Positions 1 to 5,022 of a stretch of DNA of 5,022 nt are shown in pieces; position 1 is the stretch's first letter; each line of letters starts with the position of its first letter. The position numbers were made by a program, and so were the translations under genes. The notes below the pieces were generated by a model. It made no database searches. It was not told the origin of the DNA and saw only the letters and a list, made by a program, of their open reading frames with translations. The stretch comes from Sulfuricurvum sp. IAE1 (GTDB lineage: Bacteria; Campylobacterota; Campylobacteria; Campylobacterales; Sulfurimonadaceae). The stretch lies in NCBI GenBank assembly GCA_945867285.1, contig CAMBHX010000115.1, forward strand, positions 1 to 5,022, given 5' to 3'.

Positions 1-498
1 TCGGATTTGGTCAAGGCGATGATGATCAAATCTGATAATGATGCTGCTAAAGCGATTGCAATAAGCGTCGGTGGAACTGAAGAAAATTTTATAGCTATGA
101 TGAACCGTTATGCTTACAGTATCGGGATGCGCAACAGCCACTTTAGTAATCCGTGTGGTTATGATGGACCTGATCACTATACGACTCCTAACGATTTGCT
201 TAAACTGACCGAATTTGCTATCCGTAACAGCACGTTTAACGCTATTTGTGCCCTCAATGAGCATACCTATTATTCTCAAAATACGCATAAAAAGTTTTAT
301 GCATACACCCACAATCGCCTTTTAAATCGTTATGAATACGCTGTCGGGGTAAAAACGGGTTACACCAACAAAGCAGGACAATGCCTGATTGCACGTGCTA
401 AAAAAGGGAATCAGGATTATGTTATTGTGATGATGCATTCCAAAGAAGACCGATGGAAGACAGCAAAGAATATTTTTGAGCAGGTTCTTAATACCTGA
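1..498 (+). CDS. D-alanyl-D-alanine carboxypeptidase (peptidase S11, PBP5/6-like), 5'-truncated
   Basis: This is the C-terminal part of a serine DD-carboxypeptidase that trims the terminal D-Ala from peptidoglycan stem peptides in the periplasm. The reading frame is open from base 1, so the true start, the export signal and the catalytic SxxK motif lie upstream of the window. Two of the three family motifs are visible: SDN (the SxN motif) at 31-39, in the context KSDNDAA, and KTG at 352-360, in the context GVKTGYT, which shapes the oxyanion/substrate pocket. The region between them, with SHFSNPCGYD and a helix-rich stretch, fits S11. The protein ends only about 46 residues after KTG, so there is no room for the C-terminal beta domain and amphipathic anchor of E. 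coli PBP5; a short single-domain form is known for the family. Function is assigned from family motifs; the exact paralogue cannot be told without the N-terminus. Confidence 0.9.
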   Translation, partial: SDLVKAMMIKSDNDAAKAIAISVGGTEENFIAMMNRYAYSIGMRNSHFSNPCGYDGPDHYTTPNDLLKLTEFAIRNSTFNAICALNEHTYYSQNTHKKFYAYTHNRLLNRYEYAVGVKTGYTNKAGQCLIARAKKGNQDYVIVMMHSKEDRWKTAKNIFEQVLNT

Positions 499-525
499 TT
501 TACCTTACTCTAAACCACCATTTGT

Positions 526-531
526 TACAAT
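526..531 (+). promoter_or_regulatory. Possible extended -10 element upstream of purH
   Basis: TACAAT is preceded by TG one base upstream (TG-T-TACAAT), giving an extended -10 about 45 bases before the purH start. No good -35 box is seen at the usual distance, but Campylobacterota promoters often lack one. The 78-base gap between the carboxypeptidase stop and purH, and the unrelated function, favour a separate promoter here. This is inference from a short motif only. Confidence 0.35.
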
Positions 532-576
532 TCCACCATTAACTTATGGGTCAAGTACCCTTTCAAAAGGAACTTC

Positions 577-2112
577 ATGAAACGTGCTTTGTTGAGCGTT
601 AGCGATAAAACTGATATCGTAGAATTTGCCAAATCTCTCAATCGTTTGAACTATGAGATTATCTCTACGGGCGGGACGTTTAAGATGCTTACGGATGCGG
701 GAGTTGCGGCGATCGAGATTGATGAAGTGACCAAGTTTCCAGAGTGTTTCGAGGGACGTGTCAAAACGCTTAATCCATTTGTTCACGGGGGGATTTTGCA
801 TCGTCGAGACAAACAGTCACATATTGATCAAGCACGAGAACTTGGCGTTGAAGCGATTGATTTGGTGTGTGTAAATCTCTATCCGTTTAAAGCGACGATT
901 GAAAAAACGGATGATTTTGATGAGATTATCGAAAATATCGATATCGGTGGACCTGCAATGGTCCGTTCCGCTGCCAAAAATTTCAATGATGTACTGATTG
1001 TTACTTCGCCTGATGATTATTTTGCGGTTATTAATGCCCTTGGAAACGATTTGAACACTTTGGAGCTTCGACGTGATTTGATGATCAAGGCATACGAGCA
1101 TACAGCAGCATATGACAGTATGATTGCCAACTATATGAACAAGCGTTTCAATAGTGGTATGGGTGAGAAGCAATTTATCGTTGGAAACAAAGTGATGGAT
1201 ACCCGTTATGGAGAAAACCCGCATCAAAAAGGGGGATTATATGAGTTTGATACATTCTTCTCTAAAAACTTCACTACACTCAAAGGGGAAGCAAGTTTTA
1301 ACAATCTGACCGATATTAGCGGTGCAGTCAAAATTGCAGCAGCTTTTGGAGATGAAAATGCTATTTGTATCGCCAAACATGGTAATCCGTGTGGTTTTGC
1401 GATTCGTGATACTCTTCTGGATGCCTATGCTGAAGCACTCAAATGTGATCCTATTTCAGCATTTGGGGGCGTGGTTGCAGTTAATGGCGTAGTAACCAAA
1501 GAGTTGGCCGAAAAAATGAATGAAATGTTTCTCGAAGTGATTATTGCAGGACGTATTGATGATGATGCAAAAGCAGTCTTTGAGTCTAAAAAGCGATTAA
1601 AGCTTTTTGAATACGGAAGTGACCGCATTGTATTGAGCAACGATACAATCGATTTCAAACATATTGACGGCGGATTTGTATTCCAAGATGCTGACCGCGT
1701 GAGTGAGAATGAAGTAAGAAATGCTCAATTAGTTACTACGCATGTTGCTGATGCTAGTGCGATGAAAGATGCTGAGATCGCTTATAAAGTGGCATCACTG
1801 ACTAAGTCAAATTGTGTTGTGTATGTCAAAGATGCAGCGATGGTTGCTGTGGGTATGGGGATGACTTCTCGTGTTGATGCTGCACGTTGTGCACTTAAAA
1901 AAGCACATGAGATGGGATTGGATGTGAGTGGTTCAGCATTAGCGTCTGAAGCGTTCTTCCCATTTCGTGATTCCATCGATGCAGCCGCAGAAGCAGGCGT
2001 CAAAACTGTCATTCAGCCAGGTGGTTCAGTACGTGACGAAGAGGTTATCGCAGCAGCCAATGAGCACGGAATGTCGTTATACTTTACAGGCGTTCGCCAC
2101 TTTTTGCACTAA
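577..2112 (+). CDS. purH: Bifunctional AICAR transformylase / IMP cyclohydrolase
   Basis: PurH catalyses the last two steps of de novo purine synthesis in the cytoplasm: formylation of AICAR with 10-formyl-tetrahydrofolate, then ring closure of FAICAR to IMP. The 511-residue length is normal and the gene is complete. The N-terminal MGS-like cyclohydrolase domain (about 1-145) shows STGGT at 30-34, RVKTLNPFVHGG at 61-72, NLYPF at 100-104 and IDIGGPAMVRSAAKN at 121-135. The transformylase domain follows, with RYGENPHQ at 210-217, FNNLTDISGA at 241-250, the catalytic Lys-His signature KHGNPCG at 267-273, DPISAFGG at 291-298, VGMGMTSRVDA at 425-435, and the closing SEAFFPFRDSID and TGVRHFLH. The ATG at 577 is preceded by AAAAGGAA at 565-572, a good ribosome binding site with a 4-base spacer, and MKRALLSVSDKT is the usual family start. 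Isoleucine is coded only by ATT and ATC. It is probably transcribed alone, since a terminator follows it. Confidence 0.98.
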   Translation: MKRALLSVSDKTDIVEFAKSLNRLNYEIISTGGTFKMLTDAGVAAIEIDEVTKFPECFEGRVKTLNPFVHGGILHRRDKQSHIDQARELGVEAIDLVCVNLYPFKATIEKTDDFDEIIENIDIGGPAMVRSAAKNFNDVLIVTSPDDYFAVINALGNDLNTLELRRDLMIKAYEHTAAYDSMIANYMNKRFNSGMGEKQFIVGNKVMDTRYGENPHQKGGLYEFDTFFSKNFTTLKGEASFNNLTDISGAVKIAAAFGDENAICIAKHGNPCGFAIRDTLLDAYAEALKCDPISAFGGVVAVNGVVTKELAEKMNEMFLEVIIAGRIDDDAKAVFESKKRLKLFEYGSDRIVLSNDTIDFKHIDGGFVFQDADRVSENEVRNAQLVTTHVADASAMKDAEIAYKVASLTKSNCVVYVKDAAMVAVGMGMTSRVDAARCALKKAHEMGLDVSGSALASEAFFPFRDSIDAAAEAGVKTVIQPGGSVRDEEVIAAANEHGMSLYFTGVRHFLH

Positions 2113-2118
2113 AAAACC

Positions 2119-2144
2119 TTGCGCTCCTTTGGCGCAATCTTTTA
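2119..2144 (+). terminator. Probable intrinsic terminator after purH
   Basis: TTGCGC at 2119-2124 pairs with GCGCAA at 2132-2137, extendable by a T-G wobble to 7 bp around a 5-base loop, and is followed by TCTTTTAT. It begins seven bases after the purH stop codon. The A run at 2111-2116 can pair partly with the downstream T run, so the element could act weakly in both directions. The T tract is short and interrupted by a C. Confidence 0.65.
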
Positions 2145-2184
2145 TCCTCCCATTATCCCAGTTTAACGCATGTTAGCTTTTAAC

Positions 2185-2205
2185 CTTGATTGACATTGAC
2201 TCAAC
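2185..2205. promoter_or_regulatory. HAIR-like inverted repeat, predicted HspR operator
   Basis: CTTGATT (2185-2191) and ACTCAAC (2199-2205) form an imperfect inverted repeat separated by exactly seven bases. This matches the HspR-associated inverted repeat, CTTGAGT-N7-ACTCAAG, at 12 of its 14 conserved positions. It overlaps the -35 box (2190-2195) of the promoter ahead of cbpA and hspR, where a bound repressor would block RNA polymerase. An hspR gene is encoded in the same operon, so negative autoregulation is the natural reading. The repeat and spacing are seen directly; binding is inferred from the family. Confidence 0.8.
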
Positions 2206-2219
2206 TATTTTGCTATAAT
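2190..2219 (+). promoter_or_regulatory. Sigma-70 promoter of the cbpA-hspR operon
   Basis: TTGACA at 2190-2195 and TATAAT at 2214-2219 are both perfect consensus hexamers, separated by 18 bases, and TG at 2211-2212 makes the -10 an extended one. Transcription would start around 2226, leaving a leader of roughly 36 bases before the cbpA start at 2263. A promoter this strong fits a gene kept silent by a repressor and released on stress. No other good promoter is seen between the purH terminator and cbpA. Confidence 0.8.
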
Positions 2220-2262
2220 TTTCACACTATTAACAACTATACAATAACTCAGGATTTATCAA

Positions 2263-3129
2263 ATGTCAAAAAGTTTATATACTACTCTCGAAATTACCCC
2301 TAGCGCCAGTGAGGCAGAAATTAAAAAAGCCTATCGGAAGCTCGCACGTCAATATCACCCCGATGTGAACAAAGACCCAGCGGCAGAAGAGAAATTCAAA
2401 GAGATAAATGCAGCTTATGAAGTGCTTAGTGATAAATCAAAAAAAGCCCAATATGACCAACATGGTGATGCTATGTTTGGCGGGCAAAATTTCCATGATT
2501 TTTCTCGTGCACAAGGTGGAAATGTCGATCTAGATGAGATTTTACGCTCCATGTTTGGTGGAGGCGGTGGCAGCTTTGGTGGCGGTGGATTTGGTGGTTT
2601 CGGTGGTGGCGGATTTGGCGGTGCGGTAAATCTTGATATCGAGGCTAATGTCATAGTCCCTTTTGCTACGGCAGTTTTGGGTGGAAAACATGCTATCAAT
2701 CTTAGTGGTGAAAGTTTTGATATTAAAATCCCAGCAGGGATAAAAAGTGGTGAAAAACTTCGCGTTAAAGGAAAAGGGAAAAAGCATGGCCCACAAGCTG
2801 GAGATTTGTATCTTAAAATCGATATTTCTCCTAATCCAGAGTATGAGCGTGAGGGTGATACATTAGTTAAAACATTTAATGTTCCCTTGTATGCTGCGCT
2901 GTTTGGTGGAAAAGTGAGTGTTCAGACATTGGAAAAAGAAGTGACACTTAAGGTGCCAGAAAATACCAAAAATGGACAACGTTTCCGCCTCAAAGAAATG
3001 GGGGTTGCTAATCGTCAAAGCGGTATCCGTGGTGATTTGTATCTCAAGGCTAACATTGTCTTGCCGGCAGTTGACACTTTGGATGATAAACTCGTTGACA
3101 TTATGAAACAATCTTTACCGCAGGAGTAG
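2263..3129 (+). CDS. cbpA: CbpA-type J-domain co-chaperone (class B DnaJ/Hsp40)
   Basis: This cytoplasmic J-protein delivers unfolded clients to DnaK (Hsp70) and stimulates its ATPase. It has 288 residues: a J domain at about 4-68 with the essential HPD motif at 32-34 (in YHPDVNKDPAAEEKFKEINAAYEVLSD order, helix II to helix III), a Gly/Phe-rich linker at about 98-120, then two substrate-binding C-terminal beta domains at about 123-195 and 198-270. The CxxCxGxG zinc-finger repeats of true DnaJ are absent and there are no cysteines, so it is class B like E. coli CbpA, and a separate zinc-finger DnaJ is likely elsewhere in the genome. The ATG at 2263 has AGGA at 2251-2254 with an 8-base spacer. 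It is the first gene of the unit with hspR, which starts 3 bases after its stop, and lies behind a predicted HspR operator. The same pair is called cbpA-hspR in Helicobacter and Campylobacter. Confidence 0.95.
   Translation: MSKSLYTTLEITPSASEAEIKKAYRKLARQYHPDVNKDPAAEEKFKEINAAYEVLSDKSKKAQYDQHGDAMFGGQNFHDFSRAQGGNVDLDEILRSMFGGGGGSFGGGGFGGFGGGGFGGAVNLDIEANVIVPFATAVLGGKHAINLSGESFDIKIPAGIKSGEKLRVKGKGKKHGPQAGDLYLKIDISPNPEYEREGDTLVKTFNVPLYAALFGGKVSVQTLEKEVTLKVPENTKNGQRFRLKEMGVANRQSGIRGDLYLKANIVLPAVDTLDDKLVDIMKQSLPQE
2554..2626 (+). repeat. Imperfect GGT/GGC/TTT repeats coding the Gly/Phe linker of CbpA
   Basis: The linker is encoded by near-repeats of a GGTGGCGGATTTGG-like unit, clearest at 2581-2597 and again at 2602-2621, mixed with other GGT/GGC runs. 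It is by far the most G-rich stretch in the window. The repeats keep the reading frame and the mix of GGT, GGC and GGA codons suggests selection on the protein rather than recent duplication. Confidence 0.7.
3121..3126 (+). promoter_or_regulatory. Ribosome binding site of hspR inside the end of cbpA
   Basis: CAGGAG ends just before the cbpA stop codon TAG (3127-3129) and lies 6 bases before the hspR ATG at 3133. Ribosomes finishing cbpA would cover it, so hspR translation is probably coupled to cbpA. It also fixes the hspR start. Confidence 0.7.
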
Positions 3130-3132
3130 GCT

Positions 3133-3519
3133 ATGCACCATTTTGATGAACCTGTCTATATGATCAGCATTGTGGCAAAAATCCTCGAAATTCACCCTCA
3201 AACACTTCGTCAATATGAGCGTGAAAATCTCATTACACCTTCTCGTTCGGATGGAAAAATACGTCTCTATTCTCAGCGTGATATTGAAAAAATCAAAATG
3301 ATTTTGCGACTTACTCGTGAAGTCGGTGTGAATTTGGCAGGTGTGGATATTGTGCTTCGTCTCAAAAATAAAATGGAGATGATGGAACAAGAGATGATGG
3401 AGTTGCGTGCTGAAATATCTCGAATGCGTAACGCCAGTGGAGTTCCACTGGAAAAATCACTTGTGACCAAGCGAAGTGTCTATGAGATGGTTATTTTTGA
3501 CGATGACTTTTTGAAATAG
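3133..3519 (+). CDS. hspR: Heat-shock repressor HspR (MerR-family)
   Basis: HspR represses chaperone operons by binding HAIR inverted repeats; in known systems it is assisted by a chaperone partner (DnaK in actinomycetes, CbpA-type control in Helicobacter). The 128-residue protein starts with a MerR winged helix-turn-helix: ISIVAKILEIHPQTLRQYE at 11-29 is the HTH with the characteristic HPQTLRQYER, followed by the wing ENLITPSRSDGKIRLYSQRDIEKI at 31-54. LTREVGVNLAGVDIVLRLK at 60-78 is the HspR-type hinge, and 74-99 is a Met/Glu-rich dimerisation coiled coil. There is no C-terminal effector domain and no cysteine, as expected for HspR rather than a metal- or drug-sensing MerR protein. It follows cbpA by 3 bases and the predicted operator lies ahead of cbpA, giving an autoregulated unit. 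The ATG at 3133 is supported by CAGGAG 6 bases upstream. Confidence 0.95.
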   Translation: MHHFDEPVYMISIVAKILEIHPQTLRQYERENLITPSRSDGKIRLYSQRDIEKIKMILRLTREVGVNLAGVDIVLRLKNKMEMMEQEMMELRAEISRMRNASGVPLEKSLVTKRSVYEMVIFDDDFLK

Positions 3520-3524
3520 TGATA

Positions 3525-4100
3525 ATGAAACCACACATAGGAAGACAAGTCTCTCACTTTTTAGAGGTAGACACTGAACGAATACAAGTATATTTCAGTA
3601 AAGACAATAATTACAGATATACTCTTAGTATTCCCTTTTTTGAAAATGAACTCAGAACTAAAACCATGGCAGTAATATTAAAAAATCCATCTTCTGCAGA
3701 TGCCTTTAAAGCGGACAAAACCGTTTCAAATGTTGAGAAAACAATATACAAAACATTTGATGATGTGGCCAAAATAGAGATATTAAATCTTTTTGCCCTT
3801 CGTGGGACTTATCCAAAGGATGTGATGCAAGCCTATGATAGTGGTGTGAATATTATTGGTGATGACAATGATAGTGCTTTTAGGGAAGTCTTACTCAATA
3901 GCCATTATGTCGTATTAGCATGGGGTGGAGCATCGCCAATACGCAAGAGCATATATGATACACGTATTGATGCTGTTTATGAAATAATAAATGGGCTAAA
4001 TAGCTCTTTTCAGATATTTCGTAAAGCTGAAAAAGGATCAACTACTTATCCCTTTCATGCGTGTTATTGGCCCAATAATACCAGTTTTATTGAACTCTAA
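3525..4100 (+). CDS. DUF1643 family protein of unknown function
   Basis: I recognise this 191-residue protein as DUF1643; its biochemical function is not established and I do not assign one. Family hallmarks are AVILKNPSSADAFKADKTVSN at 49-69 (the NPS-AD...D-TV block), a hydrophobic IEILNLFALRGTYPKD at 84-99, NDSAF at 115-119, YVVLAWGG at 128-135 and the C-terminal TTYPFHACYW at 173-182. No signal peptide or membrane segment is seen. The ATG at 3525 lies 5 bases after the hspR stop; a GTG at 3519, overlapping that stop by one base, would add two residues. Neither has a clear Shine-Dalgarno, so translation is probably coupled to hspR. Codon use differs from its neighbours: 11 of 16 Ile codons are ATA, none ATC, and AGA/AGG appear, which suggests acquisition by transfer. 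In C. jejuni and H. pylori other genes follow hspR, so this looks like an insertion at the operon's end. Confidence 0.85.
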   Translation: MKPHIGRQVSHFLEVDTERIQVYFSKDNNYRYTLSIPFFENELRTKTMAVILKNPSSADAFKADKTVSNVEKTIYKTFDDVAKIEILNLFALRGTYPKDVMQAYDSGVNIIGDDNDSAFREVLLNSHYVVLAWGGASPIRKSIYDTRIDAVYEIINGLNSSFQIFRKAEKGSTTYPFHACYWPNNTSFIEL

Positions 4101-4184
4101 AAGAAGTAAGATGGAAAAAGAATTGAACTATGCTCAAACAATTCCTGAGTGATTCTTAAGACATTCCACTTTCTAATTTAAAAA
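4101..4184. other. Convergent intergenic gap without a clear terminator
   Basis: This 84-base stretch separates the DUF1643 gene from the convergent dUTPase gene. It contains weak inverted repeats (GAATTG at 4120-4125 with CAATTC at 4139-4144, loop 13 bases) and an AT-only palindrome at 4174-4187 that reaches the dUTPase stop codon, but none has a GC-rich stem with a T run. A 13-codon open frame at 4111-4152 has no support as a gene. Confidence 0.5.
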
Positions 4185-4865
4185 TTACGCAGGATAAACT
4201 GTTTTTAAAACCGTATATAACTCTCGAGGGGACATATCAGGATCATTTTCCCATGCTCGCTTCATAACAGCATTATCTTCCACGCCATCCCACATCTTAA
4301 TATAACTTCCGTCTTTATATCCATGATCTTGTCGGAATTGATTGAGAATATTTTTACCCACATAAAGTCCGTAGAGTTGTTCCAAGTTTAGACCCCCCAT
4401 AAAACTAAGTTCCAAGAACTCTTCGATACTCGCCCCCATCATTTCAGGTGAAACAGGGATAAGTGAAAGACGCATAACATTTTCGATTTTCCCCATCAGC
4501 ATATCATCCGTAGCAAATTCAGGGATTTTAGTCCCTAAAAGTCTTTGATATTGTGGTGTTGATACAATATCAGTTGCCAATTCTTCAATAGTTCGAGATT
4601 GATTATTAAACTCCAATAACAAACTCATCACAAAGTGCCACACATCGACAATCTCAATTTGTAAATTAGCGTAATCAGTCTCTTGAGCGATCCCTTTCCA
4701 ATGTTTCCATCCGAATGAATCAATCATTTCAGCAGATTCCATATAAATACATCGACGCCAGTTAATTTTTTTACCATTTTTAGTGATGCCTGCTTCCCAA
4801 CCGGCTCCATTGGTAGCATCATTGAGTTCTTGTTGAAGTTGTAACATCGAAAGTAGTTTTGTCAT
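4185..4865 (-). CDS. dut: dUTP diphosphatase, dimeric all-alpha type
   Basis: This enzyme hydrolyses dUTP to dUMP and pyrophosphate in the cytoplasm, keeping uracil out of DNA and feeding dTMP synthesis. At 226 residues it belongs to the dimeric, all-alpha MazG-like NTP pyrophosphatase superfamily, as in Campylobacter jejuni, and not to the trimeric beta-fold Dut. The metal-binding signature is seen as ESAE at 43-46 and EIVD at 71-74 (ExxE...ExxD), with MIDSFGWKHWKG between them typical of the dUTPase branch. The C-terminal block GKNILNQFRQDHGYKDGSYIKMWDG-EDN at about 170-198, carrying the conserved Lys, Asn, Arg and Gly-Tyr-Lys, matches the substrate-closing region of these enzymes. The start at 4865 has AGGA 7 bases upstream on the minus strand. 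It is transcribed alone, divergent from the small Cys-rich gene and convergent with DUF1643. All expected catalytic residues are present. Confidence 0.95.
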   Translation of the reverse strand: MTKLLSMLQLQQELNDATNGAGWEAGITKNGKKINWRRCIYMESAEMIDSFGWKHWKGIAQETDYANLQIEIVDVWHFVMSLLLEFNNQSRTIEELATDIVSTPQYQRLLGTKIPEFATDDMLMGKIENVMRLSLIPVSPEMMGASIEEFLELSFMGGLNLEQLYGLYVGKNILNQFRQDHGYKDGSYIKMWDGVEDNAVMKRAWENDPDMSPRELYTVLKTVYPA

Positions 4866-4891
4866 ACTTAAATCCTATAAAAAAGTGGTGC

Positions 4892-4897
4892 ATTATA
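4892..4897 (-). promoter_or_regulatory. -10 element of the dUTPase promoter
   Basis: On the minus strand this reads TATAAT, a perfect -10 hexamer, 26 bases ahead of the dUTPase start, leaving a leader of about 20 bases that includes the AGGA ribosome binding site. No convincing -35 is seen; TTGCAT on the minus strand (4918-4913) would need a short 15-base spacer. Confidence 0.6.
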
Positions 4898-4900
4898 CGC

Positions 4901-4906
4901 TAAAAT
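4901..4906 (+). promoter_or_regulatory. Possible -10 element of the small Cys-rich gene
   Basis: TAAAAT ends six bases before the ATG at 4913, so transcription from it would begin at or next to the start codon. An alternative, TTATAC at 4893-4898, overlaps the dUTPase -10 and would give a leader of only about 8 bases. Both are short AT-rich matches in an AT-rich gap. Confidence 0.3.
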
Positions 4907-4912
4907 ACCCTA

Positions 4913-5022
4913 ATGCAAAAAATAATCTGTCAAAAATGTATTTATTATTATGTTACGTGGGAAGCCAAGACCCCTCATGGGTGCAAAGCATACGGATTTA
5001 AAAGCCTCGCCATCCCTTCAAG
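4913..5022 (+). CDS. Small Cys-rich, probably metal-binding protein, 3'-truncated
   Basis: The first 36 codons are in the window and the frame is open at the end. The protein begins MQKIICQKCIYYYVTWEAKT and continues PHGCKAYGFKSLAIPS. A CxxC pair at residues 6 and 9 plus HGC at 22-24 suggest a zinc or iron-sulfur site, with a further cysteine likely beyond the edge. From memory, close relatives are proteins of roughly 55-70 residues in Campylobacterota and delta-proteobacteria, some labelled uracil-DNA glycosylase; the visible part shows none of the glycosylase motifs, so that label should not be carried over. The start is well bounded: an in-frame TAA lies at 4901-4903 and ATG 4913 is the only start codon before the CxxC pair. 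No Shine-Dalgarno is visible ahead of it. It is divergent from the dUTPase gene with a 47-base gap. Confidence 0.75.
   Translation, partial: MQKIICQKCIYYYVTWEAKTPHGCKAYGFKSLAIPS

Noticed and set aside
481..497. Inverted repeat CAGGT-N7-ACCTG at the carboxypeptidase stop codon as a terminator
   Set aside because: The stem is only 5 bp and no T run follows; it may be chance.
546..602. 18-codon open frame overlapping the purH start, as a regulatory leader peptide
   Set aside because: No ribosome binding site, no attenuator-like hairpin or run of regulatory codons, and it overlaps purH out of frame.
817..1227. Minus-strand open frame of 136 codons inside purH
   Set aside because: It lies wholly within an intact purH, has no family-like motifs, and is the shadow of a conserved gene.
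1967..2176. Plus-strand 69-codon frame overlapping the purH end
   Set aside because: It reads through the purH coding end and the terminator in another frame and resembles no protein I know.
2415..2699. Minus-strand Pro-rich open frame opposite the CbpA linker
   Set aside because: The Pro runs are just the complement of the Gly codons of the linker; no independent gene signal.
4111..4152. 13-codon open frame after DUF1643, possibly a gene remnant
   Set aside because: Too short to recognise, no conserved motif visible, and such frames are common by chance.
4174..4187. AT-only palindrome at the dUTPase stop as a bidirectional terminator
   Set aside because: The stem has no GC pairs and lacks a T run, so it should not terminate transcription efficiently.
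1..5022. CRISPR array, tRNA or rRNA gene, insertion sequence or attachment site
   Set aside because: I saw no regularly spaced repeats, cloverleaf, rRNA-like sequence, transposase or flanking duplications; the gaps are short and explained by promoters and a terminator.

Overview
The window looks like ordinary chromosome from a Campylobacterota bacterium, probably a Sulfurimonas or Sulfuricurvum relative. The reasons are moderate-to-low GC, a CbpA-type J-protein gene followed immediately by hspR (the arrangement I recall from Helicobacter pylori and Campylobacter jejuni), an all-alpha dimeric dUTPase of the Campylobacter type, and a lone small Cys-rich protein typical of this group. The taxonomic call is inference from protein style; I ran no search.

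Layout. Positions 1-498 hold the 3' part of a D-alanyl-D-alanine carboxypeptidase (peptidase S11). Positions 577-2112 are a complete purH, the last two steps of IMP synthesis, ending in a probable intrinsic terminator. Positions 2113-2262 hold that terminator, then a consensus sigma-70 promoter overlapped by a HAIR-like inverted repeat, the expected HspR operator. It drives cbpA/dnaJ (2263-3129), hspR (3133-3519) and a DUF1643 gene (from 3525), packed with gaps of 3 and 5 bases. On the minus strand, 4865-4185 encodes dUTPase, converging on the DUF1643 gene. A divergent small Cys-rich gene begins at 4913 and runs off the window end.

The heat-shock part makes sense as a closed loop: HspR, encoded downstream of its co-regulated J-protein, should bind the repeat at 2185-2205 and shut off the operon promoter until heat or misfolded protein relieves it. 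purH and dUTPase are nucleotide housekeeping genes but do not share an operon.

I see no clear new multi-gene system. The features most worth a second look are the HspR operator overlapping the -35 box, the DUF1643 gene riding in the HspR operon with codon use unlike its neighbours (11 of 16 Ile codons are ATA, against none of about 34 in purH), and the Cys-rich gene next to dUTPase, which has no visible ribosome binding site and may be leaderless.
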